Position numbers and translations under genes: made by a program. 64,000 nucleotides of DNA from Arbacia lixula (Eukaryota; Echinodermata; Echinoidea; Arbacioida; Arbaciidae): positions 23,627,074 through 23,691,073 of the forward strand of contig OZ022587.1 of NCBI GenBank assembly GCA_963669155.1, given 5' to 3'. The notes beneath the pieces are model-generated. The model saw nothing but the letters and a program-made list of their open reading frames with translations. It was not told where the DNA came from and made no database searches. Below are positions 47,113 through 59,463 of this stretch, piece by piece. Position 1 is the first letter of the stretch, and each line of letters starts with the position of its first letter.

Positions 47113-47234
47113 TTAGGGTTAGGGTTAGGGTTAGGGTTAGGGTTAGGGTTAGGGTTAGGGTTAGGGTTAGGGTTAGGGTTAGGGTTAGGGTTAGGGTTAG
47201 GGTTAGGGTTAGGGTTAGGGTTAGGGTTAGGGTT
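47113..47234 (+). repeat. Interstitial telomeric array (TTAGGG)n, second
   Basis: About 20 perfect TTAGGG units with no variants, in contrast to the first array. The left edge reads AACCCTAATTAGGGTT, one CCCTAA unit facing the array, a 16-bp palindrome. The right flank is the same as at 23,650. Confidence 0.95.
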
Positions 47235-47239
47235 ATCAT

Positions 47240-50200
47240 CCCGTACCTTTGGGCACCCGAGAATTGACCAAGTCTCCCCGAAATTTGACGCGGTTCCCCC
47301 AAATTGTACCTTGGTACCCGAAATATGACGTGACTCCCTGAAATTTGACTCTGGGTACCCGAGATTTTACCTCGGGTACCTCGAAATTAACTTTGGGTAC
47401 CTCGAAATTAACTTTGGGTACCTGAAATTTAACTTTGGGTACCTCAAATCAACCCTGTGTACCTCAAATTTGACGTTTGGGTACCTCAATTGCTTAGGTC
47501 ATGTTTGACATGTTTTTTCTTTGCAATTAAACCTCATATAGTACAGTGAATGGGTAGGATGTCATCAATGGCTATATTTTTATCACCTTAGAGACATTCA
47601 TGAAATGTTATATTTTTTTCTGAAAATTAAGCGACTTTCAAAGTGTGATGTTTTTATTTGTGAATTTTTGAACATTTTTGGTCATTTTCGAACTTTTTTG
47701 CCTCTCTTTGACAACATTTTTCTTTCAATTTATAATATCCTACACCTCAGGATTCAGGAATTGAGGTCTGAATTTATCTTTCTACGGATTTCTTAATTGC
47801 CAGCTCGACATTATTTTTTAAAGTAAAAATATCTGCAATTTTGTAAAGTTATGACAGAATTCTATTTAAAATGTTTTGGACTCTCGCACGGACTGATTGA
47901 CCTTAGGTACCCGAGACCGTTAAGTTGCAACAACTGGAACTACTTCCATATGATTTGTGAATAACTTGTTATTAAGCCAAAGCTTTATCCGGCTGTGTGA
48001 CGAAATCATCTTTTTTCTTGGTAATTGGAAATAATTGGCGAATACAAAGAAGGCTAGTTCAACTGAAGGCTTTCAAGATAAGGGAGACCATGTTTTATAC
48101 AAAGGAAAGCTGTTTATGACGCTGAAATTAAGGTGTTCTTTTCATCAATCCTTTGGAATACTTCCTGCCCGCCAGACCTGGCGTGGCGAACGGTGAGTAC
48201 ATGTCTAAGTGGTACACCCACCCCATCATGTTTGCATGTTGCTCATTAGACATTTAGAATGACCCACATTATTTTTTGATCTTTTCTATTATTCACATTG
48301 ACATGTCGTGTATAGGTAAAATAGAAATGTACAATGTAGGAACCAAAATTTCAGATGAAGGGAGAGTCTACAAAATGAAACAAATAAGCTCAAAAGTGGT
48401 TAATTTCAGCACTTATTCACTGTGCATTTGGTATGAGACAATTTAGAATGCCCCCCCTTAAATTCTCACCGTTGTTTTTTTATTGGAAAAAAGCCACTGC
48501 GATATGTTCGGTGTAGTTGAGAATGATCATTGAACGTGTCGTCATGGTTCAATTGTCCGAACAATTTCGTTTGTAACAGTTGACGTCACAGTACGTACTG
48601 CAGCTGCATGTACTCTATGCATTTGCCACTTAGTATTGTATCAAATTTAGAATGCCCCCTTTTAATTTCTCACTGTTGCTTTTTTATCGGCAAATAGCCG
48701 CTGCGATATGTTGGGTGTAGTTGAGAATAATCATTGAACGTGTCGTTACGGTTCAATTGTCCGAACAATTTTGTTTGTAACAGTTGACGTCACAGTACGT
48801 ACATAGACTGCATGTACTATGCATTTGCCACTTAGTATTGTATCAAATTTAGAATGCCCCCTTTTAATTTCTCACTGTTGCTTTTTTATCGGCAAATAGC
48901 TGCTGCGATATGTTCGGTGTAGTTGAGAATGATCATTGAACGTGTCGTCATGGTTCAATTGTCCGAACAATTTCGTTTGTAACAGTTGACGTCACAGTGC
49001 GTACATATAGACTGCATGTTCTCTATGCATTTGCCACTAAGTATTGTATCAAATTTAGAATGCCCCCTTTTAATTTCTCACTGTTGCTTTTTTATCGGCA
49101 AATAGCCGCTGCGATATGTTCGGTGTAGTTGAGAATAATCATTGAACGTGTCGTTACGGTTGAAATGTCCGAACAATTTCGTTTTAACAGTTGACGTCAC
49201 AGTACGTACATAGACTGCATGTACTCTATGCATTTGCCACTTAGTATTGTATCAAATTTAGAATGCCCCCTTTTAATTTCTCACTGTTGCTTTTTTATCG
49301 GCAAATAGCCGCTGCGATATGTTGGGTGTAGTTGAGAATAATCATTGAACGTGTCGTTACGGTTGAAATGTCCGAACAATTTCGTTTTAACAGTTGACGT
49401 CACAGTACGTACATAGACTGCATGTACTCTATGCATTTGCCACTTAGTATTGTATCAAATTTAGAATGCCCCCTTTTAATTTCTCACTGTTGCTTTTTTA
49501 TCGGCAAATAGCCGCTGCGATATGTTGGGTGTAGTTGAGAATAATCATTGAACGTGTCGTTACGGTTGAAATGTCCTAACAATTTCGTTTGTAACAGTTG
49601 ATGTTACAGTACGTACATATAGACTGCATATACTCTATGCATTTGCCACTTAGTACTGTACCAAATTTAGAATGCCCCCTGCTTTTTTATTGGCAAATAG
49701 CCGCTGCGATATGTACGGTGTAGTTGAGAATAATCATTGAACGTGTCCTTACGCATGATTCAATGAACCAAATCTCTCTCTCTCCTCAGATCTGTATCCT
49801 TTCATGCATCTTTCTCCTGATGTATCAATCAATCAATCAATCTATCTATCTATCAATCATTCAATCAAATTAGTAAATTCTTTCACTCCTCCATGCCACA
49901 CCCCCCCCCCCCCCCCTCTCCTTCATTTCTTTCTCCTGATCTATCAATCTAAAGTATGGGTCCAACCCATACACGGGAACAAAAACATATCTAGCACAGG
50001 TTTATTCTTATATATTATAATTTTAGCAATATTAGGAAATCTTCTTCCCACCGTGTTTATCTACTTTCTCTAGCTATCCTTCTGCACGTGTACTATCATG
50101 AGAGATTAATTTCATAGAGAAATAAATTGATTGATTCTGTGATTATTTTATTGTTGTGCATGGTCAATAAACAATAAATGAAATAACACTACATCATCTG

Positions 50201-51458
50201 GATCCAAGGAGGTCCATGATCACTTATTGCAATGGTCGCATTTTGTGCTTTGTCGGATGGGTTCGACTCCCATGATGTTCCAAATGTCAATTCAGAACTT
50301 TCATTGGTGGCGACAGCATGAATAGAGACCAAAGCTTTATGTGCACAATGTTCATTGCATCATCAACACACAGTTGCATTATATTGCATAACTTATGGTA
50401 ATGAAATATAATTTTGAATGAAAATGGTAGTTTGTTTCATTATCATAACTTGAAGTTGGCTTTGTCACAACTAGGGGTATACATCATTCTATTTACACAG
50501 TATGTGCGTGTCCTTCGAATCTTTCTTTATCTGATGTCTATTGTATTTTCGTTATTCGCCCCTTTTTTTCCTGCCCTATGATAATCTGTAGTGAATTTGT
50601 ATATTCTGGATTTTGAGAAAAGTAGTCATTTTTTTTCTGTATCTCTCTCTCCCCCAACAGGGAATAGGGGATACATCAGACCACGATGCCACTAGAATCT
50701 TGGCCTTACTACACAAAAAGTTTACGACCTGAGTGGTAGTAGCAATGTGCTTTTTTTTTAATGTGACTGTGTATTTTATAAATGATCGTTCGTAAACATA
50801 GAAACAGATGGGAATTAAAAAGCTCTTCATCTGATATATTACATTTCCTTTATTCGTACTACTTTTCTTCCCTACAATGTACAATCTATAATTAATATTT
50901 ACAAAGTACCAAATTATTTAAGGCCCACACAGTGACACAACTGAGCTCTTGTGGCGCGACATTGTTTATAGAGTTCGGTGGTGGTTCTATATCAGCCCCA
51001 ACCTCAAGATAGGTAAAACTTCTATAGTCGGTATGTCACATGGAGGTGGTAAGAGCTGTTCTCGCCCCCCTTATAGGTATGTAGTATTTAAGCTGGTCAT
51101 CACCCCACCCCCCCCCCCGCCCCACAGAGGTAGATGAAAGGAGGTAAGAGCTGTCGATGCCCTTCCCCCTCCCCCACATCCCCTCCCCCTAGCTGCCCCA
51201 ACCTCAAGATAGGTACGACTTCTATAGTCGGTATCTCACATGGAGGTGGTAGAATATAATTATGTCTCCCCCCCCCCTCAAGGTAGATAATAGAATGTAA
51301 GAACTGTTCTTGCCCCTTAGTTATGTAGTATTTAAGCTGGTCATCCCCCCCCCCCCCCCCCCCCAGGTAGGTGGAAGGAGGTGCTAGGGTTACACTTCTG
51401 AATTCGTACACATGCAGTACAACTCTCGTTCATTTTGTAAACAGAATTTTCGAACATT
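47240..51458 (+). repeat. GGTACC minisatellite and unit 4
   Basis: Matches 23,655-27,822 with few differences. Offset is 23,586 up to the ~203-bp array and about 205 more after it, because unit 4 has seven array units instead of six. A 350-bp part of the poly-C block is missing (compare 27,258-27,385 and the segment after 27,680). Confidence 0.9.
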
Positions 51459-54400
51459 TTTGCCTCTCTTTGACAACATTTTTCTTTCAATTTCTAATAT
51501 GCTACGCCTCAGGATTCAGGAATTGAGGTCTGAATTTATCTTTCTACGGATTTCTGAATTGCCGGCTCGATATTATTTTTCAAAGTAAAAATATCTGCAA
51601 TTTTGTAAAGTTATGACAGAATTCTATTCAAAATGTTTCGGACTCTCGCACGCGCACGGACTGATTGACCCCAGGCCACCCGAGACCGTGCGTGAAGTTG
51701 CAACAACTGGATACTTCCATATGTTTTGTGTATAGCCAAAAGCTTTATCCGGCTGTATAACGAAATCATCCTTTTTCTTGGTAATTGGAAATAATTGGCG
51801 AATTCATAGAAGACAAGTTCAGCTGAAGGCTTCCGAGATAAGAAAGACAAGGTTTTATACAAAGGAAAGCAGATTATGACGCTGAAATTAAGGTATTCTT
51901 TTCATCAATCCTTTGGAATACTTCCTGCCCGCCAGACCTGGCGTTGCGAACGGTGAGTACATGTCTAAGTGGTACACCCACCCCATCTTGTTTGCATGTT
52001 GCTCATTAGACATTTAGAATGACCCACATTATTTTTTGATCTTTTCTATTATTCACATTGACATGTCGTGTATAGGTAAAATAGAAATGTACGATGTAGG
52101 AACCAAAATTTCAGATGAAGGGAGAGTCTACAAAATGAAACAAATAAGCTCAAAAGTGGTTAATTTCAGCACTTATTCACTGTGCATTTGGTATGAGACA
52201 ATTTAGAATGCCCCCCCTTAAATTCTCACCGTTGTTTTTTTATTGGAAAAAAGCCACTGCGATATGTTCGGTGTAGTTGAGAATGATCATTGAACGTGTC
52301 GTCATGGTTCAATTGTCCGAACAATTTCGTTTGTAACAGTTGACGTCACAGTACGTACTGCAGCTGCATGTACTCTATGCATTTGCCACTTAGTATTGTA
52401 TCAAATTTAGAATGCCCCCTTTTAATTTCTCACTGTTGTTTTTTTATCGGCAAATAGCCGCTGCGATATGTTGGGTGTAGTTGAGAATAATCATTGAACG
52501 TGTCGTTACGGTTCAATTGTCCGAACAATTTTGTTTGTAACAGTTGACGTCACAGTACGTACATAGACTGCATGTACTATGCATTTGCCACTTAGTATTG
52601 TATCAAATTTAGAATGCCCCCTTTTAATTTCTCACTGTTGCTTTTTTATCGGCAAATAGCTGCTGCGATATGTTCGGTGTAGTTGAGAATGATCATTGAA
52701 CGTGTCGTCATGGTTCAATTGTCCGAACAATTTCGTTTGTAACAGTTGACGTCACAGTGCGTACATATAGACTGCATGTTCTCTATGCATTTGCCACTAA
52801 GTATTGTATCAAATTTAGAATGCCCCCTTTTAATTTCTCACTGTTGCTTTTTTATCGGCAAATAGCCACTGCGATATGTTCGGTGTAGTTGAGAATAATC
52901 ATTGAACGTGTCGTTACGGTTGAAATGTCCGAACAATTTCGTTTTAACAGTTGACGTCACAGTACGTACATAGACTGCATGTACTCTATGCATTTGCCAC
53001 TTAGTATTGTATCAAATTTAGAATGCCCCCTTTTAATTTCTCACTGTTGCTTTTTTATCGGCAAATAGCCGCTGCGATATGTTGGGTGTAGTTGAGAATA
53101 ATCATTGAACGTGTCATTACGGTTGAAATGTCCTAACAATTTCGTTTGTAACAGTTGATGTTACAGTACGTACATATAGACTGCATATACTCTATGCATT
53201 TGCCACTTAGTACTGTACCAAATTTAGAATGCCCCCTGCTTTTTTATTGGCAAATAGCCGCTGCGATATGTACGGTGTAGTTGAGAATAATCATTGAACG
53301 TGTCCTTACGCATGATTCAATGAACCAAATCTCTCTCTCTCCTCAGATCAGTATCCTTTCATGCATCTTTCTCCTGATGTATCAATCAATCAATCAATCT
53401 ATCTATCAATCATTCAATCAAATTAGTAAATTCTTTCACTCCTCCATGCCACACCCTCCCCCCCCCCTCTCCTTCATTTCTTTCTCCTGATCTATTAATC
53501 TAAAGTATGGGTCCAACCCATACACGGGAACAAAAACATATCTAGCACAGGTTTATTCTTATATATTATAATTTTAGCAATATTAGGAAATCTTCTTCCC
53601 ACCGTGTTTATCTACTTTCTCTAGCTATCCTTCTGCACGTGTACTATCATGAGAGATTAATTTCATAGAGAAATAAATTGATTGACTCTGTGATTATTTT
53701 ATTGTTGTGCATGGTCAATAAACAATAAATGAAATAACACTACATCATCTGGATCCAAGGAGGTCCATGATCACTTATTGCAATGGTCGCATTTTGTGCT
53801 TTGTCGGATGGGTTCGACTCCCATGATGTTCCAAATGTCAATTCAGAACTTTCATTGGTGGCGACAGCATGAATAGAGACCAAAGCTTTATGTGCACAAT
53901 GTTCATTGCATCATCAACACACAGTTGCATTATATTGCATAACTTATGGTAATGAAATATAATTTTGAATGAAAATGGTAGTTTGTTTCATTATCATAAC
54001 TTGAAGTTGGCTTTGTCACAACTAGGGGTATACATCATTCTATTTACACAGTATGTGCGTGTCCTTCGAATCTTTCTTTATCTGATGTCTATTGTATTTT
54101 CGTTATTCGCCCCTTTTTTTCCTGCCCTATGATAATCTGTAGTGAATTTGTATATTCTGGATTTTGAGAAAAGTAGTCATTTTTTTTCTGTATCTCTCTC
54201 TCCCCCAACAGGGAATAGGGGATACATCAGACCACGATGCCACTAGAATCTTGGCCTTACTACACAAAAAGTTTACGACCTGAGTGGTAGTAGCAATGTG
54301 CTTTTTTTTTAATGTGACTGTGTATTTTATAAATGATCGTTCGTAAACATAGAAACAGATGGGAATTAAAAAGCTCTTCATCTGATATATTACATTTCCT

Positions 54401-55009
54401 TTATTCGTACTACTTTTCTTCCCTACAATGTACAATCTATAATTAATATTTACAAAGTACCAAATTATTTAAGGCCCACACAGTGACACAACTGAGCTCT
54501 TGTGGCGCGACATTGTTTATAGAGTTCGGTGGTGGTTCTATATCAGCCCCAACCTCAAGATAGGTAAAACTTCTATAGTCGGTATGTCACATGGAGGTGG
54601 TAAGAGCTGTTCTCGCCCCCCTTATAGGTATGTAGTATTTAAGCTGGTCATCACCCCACCCCCCCCCCCGCCCCACAGAGGTAGATGAAAGGAGGTAAGA
54701 GCTGTCGATGCCCTTCCCCCTCCCCCACATCCCCTCCCCCTAGCTGCCCCAACCTCAAGATAGGTACGACTTCTATAGTCGGTATCTCACATGGAGGTGG
54801 TAGAATATAATTATGTCTCCCCCCCCCCTCAAGGTAGATAATAGAATGTAAGAACTGTTCTTGCCCCTTAGTTATGTAGTATTTAAGCTGGTCATCCCCC
54901 CCCCCCCCCCCCCCCAGGTAGGTGGAAGGAGGTGCTAGGGTTACACTTCTGAATTCGTACACATGCAGTACAACTCTCGTTCATTTTGTAAACAGAATTT
55001 TCGAACATT
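51459..55009 (+). repeat. Macrosatellite-like unit 5 (3,551 bp)
   Basis: Sequence from about 50,600 to 54,020 recurs 3,551 bp later with almost no change apart from C-run length. Its left part keeps features of the long unit (GCACGCGCACGGACTGATTG) and its array is of the standard type, so it looks like a recombinant of the two unit kinds. Confidence 0.9.
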
Positions 55010-58000
55010 TTTGCCTCTCTTTGACAACATTTTTCTTTCAATTTCTAATATGCTACGCCTCAGGATTCAGGAATTGAGGTCTGAATTTATCTTTCTACGG
55101 ATTTCTGAATTGCCGGCTCGATATTATTTTTCAAAGTAAAAATATCTGCAATTTTGTAAAGTTATGACAGAATTCTATTCAAAATGTTTCGGACTCTCGC
55201 ACGCGCACGGACTGATTGACCCCAGGCCACCCGAGACCGTGCGTGAAGTTGCAACAACTGGATACTTCCATATGTTTTGTGTATAGCCAAAAGCTTTATC
55301 CGGCTGTATAACGAAATCATCCTTTTTCTTGGTAATTGGAAATAATTGGCGAATTCATAGAAGACAAGTTCAGCTGAAGGCTTCCGAGATAAGAAAGACA
55401 AGGTTTTATACAAAGGAAAGCAGATTATGACGCTGAAATTAAGGTATTCTTTTCATCAATCCTTTGGAATACTTCCTGCCCGCCAGACCTGGCGTTGCGA
55501 ACGGTGAGTACATGTCTAAGTGGTACACCCACCCCATCTTGTTTGCATGTTGCTCATTAGACATTTAGAATGACCCACATTATTTTTTGATCTTTTCTAT
55601 TATTCACATTGACATGTCGTGTATAGGTAAAATAGAAATGTACGATGTAGGAACCAAAATTTCAGATGAAGGGAGAGTCTACAAAATGAAACAAATAAGC
55701 TCAAAAGTGGTTAATTTCAGCACTTATTCACTGTGCATTTGGTATGAGACAATTTAGAATGCCCCCCCTTAAATTCTCACCGTTGTTTTTTTATTGGAAA
55801 AAAGCCACTGCGATATGTTCGGTGTAGTTGAGAATGATCATTGAACGTGTCGTCATGGTTCAATTGTCCGAACAATTTCGTTTGTAACAGTTGACGTCAC
55901 AGTACGTACTGCAGCTGCATGTACTCTATGCATTTGCCACTTAGTATTGTATCAAATTTAGAATGCCCCCTTTTAATTTCTCACTGTTGTTTTTTTATCG
56001 GCAAATAGCCGCTGCGATATGTTGGGTGTAGTTGAGAATAATCATTGAACGTGTCGTTACGGTTCAATTGTCCGAACAATTTTGTTTGTAACAGTTGACG
56101 TCACAGTACGTACATAGACTGCATGTACTATGCATTTGCCACTTAGTATTGTATCAAATTTAGAATGCCCCCTTTTAATTTCTCACTGTTGCTTTTTTAT
56201 CGGCAAATAGCTGCTGCGATATGTTCGGTGTAGTTGAGAATGATCATTGAACGTGTCGTCATGGTTCAATTGTCCGAACAATTTCGTTTGTAACAGTTGA
56301 CGTCACAGTGCGTACATATAGACTGCATGTTCTCTATGCATTTGCCACTAAGTATTGTATCAAATTTAGAATGCCCCCTTTTAATTTCTCACTGTTGCTT
56401 TTTTATCGGCAAATAGCCACTGCGATATGTTCGGTGTAGTTGAGAATAATCATTGAACGTGTCGTTACGGTTGAAATGTCCGAACAATTTCGTTTTAACA
56501 GTTGACGTCACAGTACGTACATAGACTGCATGTACTCTATGCATTTGCCACTTAGTATTGTATCAAATTTAGAATGCCCCCTTTTAATTTCTCACTGTTG
56601 CTTTTTTATCGGCAAATAGCCGCTGCGATATGTTGGGTGTAGTTGAGAATAATCATTGAACGTGTCATTACGGTTGAAATGTCCTAACAATTTCGTTTGT
56701 AACAGTTGATGTTACAGTACGTACATATAGACTGCATATACTCTATGCATTTGCCACTTAGTACTGTACCAAATTTAGAATGCCCCCTGCTTTTTTATTG
56801 GCAAATAGCCGCTGCGATATGTACGGTGTAGTTGAGAATAATCATTGAACGTGTCCTTACGCATGATTCAATGAACCAAATCTCTCTCTCTCCTCAGATC
56901 AGTATCCTTTCATGCATCTTTCTCCTGATGTATCAATCAATCAATCAATCTATCTATCAATCATTCAATCAAATTAGTAAATTCTTTCACTCCTCCATGC
57001 CACACCCTCCCCCCCCCCCTCTCCTTCATTTCTTTCTCCTGATCTATTAATCTAAAGTATGGGTCCAACCCATACACGGGAACAAAAACATATCTAGCAC
57101 AGGTTTATTCTTATATATTATAATTTTAGCAATATTAGGAAATCTTCTTCCCACCGTGTTTATCTACTTTCTCTAGCTATCCTTCTGCACGTGTACTATC
57201 ATGAGAGATTAATTTCATAGAGAAATAAATTGATTGACTCTGTGATTATTTTATTGTTGTGCATGGTCAATAAACAATAAATGAAATAACACTACATCAT
57301 CTGGATCCAAGGAGGTCCATGATCACTTATTGCAATGGTCGCATTTTGTGCTTTGTCGGATGGGTTCGACTCCCATGATGTTCCAAATGTCAATTCAGAA
57401 CTTTCATTGGTGGCGACAGCATGAATAGAGACCAAAGCTTTATGTGCACAATGTTCATTGCATCATCAACACACAGTTGCATTATATTGCATAACTTATG
57501 GTAATGAAATATAATTTTGAATGAAAATGGTAGTTTGTTTCATTATCATAACTTGAAGTTGGCTTTGTCACAACATGGACCTATCATGGATGGACTGCGC
57601 TCGGATAGACTTCCTTTGATCTATGATGACCACCGCCTCATAAAAATTCAAGACATTCAGGTGTTTTAAACAATACGCTGTATTTCTAATGAGGCAGTGC
57701 CTTCCTCTGAATAACAAAAGAAAATCTGTTTTGAGAAATATGTCAACCGTTCAGCCTTCGCTGGGAGTTCATAGCTGATCTTATTACACACACTGGGAAT
57801 TAGTTTGGAGGTGAGCGAAGGGAAATTTTGATAAAATTGTAGAAAGAATTTGGTCCGTAACGTTTTCGGACATCTCCGGACACGAAATCGACGTTGTTTC
57901 CATGGAAGGTGAAACACTCAATAAACGATTTACAAGATATTTGTAAGAAAATATGATTGCCCAATGTGCGATATTGAGGCATTTTTCTGACATGTTTTCT

Positions 58001-59463
58001 ACCGTATTCTTGATTTATCACAAAAACGACGCAACAATATAATCTGAAATTCACAGATTCGTATCATTATAAGATGTACTACTACTGCACATGTACTTCA
58101 GTACATGAAGTGGTTCTGAAATCTTCTGCGCATGCAGATTGTATATTCCTCTAAATGCATCCAAAATTTGTCTTGCATATTTGGCGGCGGTCATCACTGG
58201 ATCAAAGAACCAAACGCGTAAAATATTCTATTGTGGTATCAATGATCGCGACTGGTGTATGAATAAATTACTCTTCGTTCCGACTCCAGTTCTAACACCT
58301 TCCTGGTCACAACTAGGGGTATACATCATTCTATTTACACAGTATGTGCGTGTCCTTCGAATCTTTCTTTATCTGATGTCTATTGTATTTTCGTTATTCG
58401 CCCCTTTTTTTCCTGCCCTATGATAATCTGTAGTGAATTTGTATATTCTGGATTTTGAGAAAAGTAGTCATTTTTTTGTATCTCTCTCTCCCCCAACAGG
58501 GAATAGGGGATACATCAGACCACGATGCCACTAGAATCTTGGCCTTACTACACAAAAAGTTTACGACCTGAGTGGTAGTAGCAATGTGCTTTTTTTTTAA
58601 TGTGACTGTGTATTTTATAAATGATCGTTCGTAAACATAGAAACAGATGGGAATTAAAAAGCTCTTCATCTGATATATTACATTTCCTTTATTCGTACTA
58701 CTTTTCTTCCCTACAATGTACAATCTATAATTAATATTTACAAAGTACCAAATTATTTAAGGCCCACACAGTGACACAACTGAGCTCTTGTGGCGCGACA
58801 TTGTTTATAGAGTTCGGTGGTGGTTCTATATCAGCTCCAACCTCAAGATAGGTAAAACTTCTATAGTCGGTATGTCACATGGAGGTGGTAGAATATAATT
58901 ATGTCCTGTCCATGCCCCCCCCCCCCCAACCCAAGGTATGTAGTTGGATGTTATAAGGCCGTTAATGTCTCCCCCCCCCCCCTCCCACCAAGGTAGGTAA
59001 TAGAATATAAGAGCTGTTCTCGCCCCCCCTTATAGGTATGTAGTATTTAAGCTGGTCATCACCCCACCCCCCCCCCCCGCCCCACAGAGGTAGATGAAAG
59101 GAGGTAAGAGCTGTTCATGCCCTTCCCCCTCCCCCACATCCCCTCCCCCTAGCTGCCCCAACCTCAAGATAGGTACGACTTCTATAGTCGGTATCTCACA
59201 TGGAGGTGGTACAATATAATTATGTCTCTCCCCCCTCAAGGTAGATAATAGAATGTAAGAACTGTTCTTGCCCCCTTAGTTATGTAGTATTTAAGCTGGT
59301 CATCCCCCCCCCCCCAGGTAGGTGGAAGGAGGTAAGAGCTGTCCATGCCCTCCCCCCCCTCCCCCCCCCCCCCCCCCCCCCAGCAGTGCAAGGGTTACAC
59401 TTCTGAATTCGTACACATGCAGTACAACTCTCGTTCATTTTGTAAACAGAATTTCCGAACATT
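55010..59463 (+). repeat. Macrosatellite-like unit 6 with an insertion
   Basis: The left part (to 57,574) copies unit 5; the part after the insertion (58,306 on) copies unit 1 (26,680-27,822), including the full poly-C block missing from units 4 and 5. Without the insertion and its duplicated 8 bp it is 3,715 bp long, close to unit 1 at 3,712. Confidence 0.9.
57567..58313. mobile_element. 731-bp insertion with 8-bp target duplication
   Basis: GTCACAAC flanks both sides (57,567-57,574 and 58,306-58,313) and occurs once at the uninterrupted site in units 1, 4 and 5. The insert is 57,575-58,305. Its ends (ATGGACCTATCATGG and the inverse of CAGGAAGGTGTTAG) show no convincing inverted repeat and there is no poly(A) tail. 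Eight-base duplications are typical of hAT and P-like elements. On the minus strand a frame starting MSEKCLNIAHWAIIFSYKYL is open for 69 codons, without a recognised domain. Confidence 0.85.

Noticed and set aside
47101-47234. Head-to-head telomere fusion at AACCCTAATTAGGGTT
   Set aside because: End-to-end fusions read TTAGGG then CCCTAA. Here the order is the reverse, with only one CCCTAA unit.
50576-50884. 102-codon minus-strand frame kept in units 4, 5 and 6
   Set aside because: Identity follows from the recent duplication. In unit 1 a homopolymer has 10 T instead of 9 (near 26,950), which breaks the frame, and it overlaps poly-T and acceptor-like sequence.
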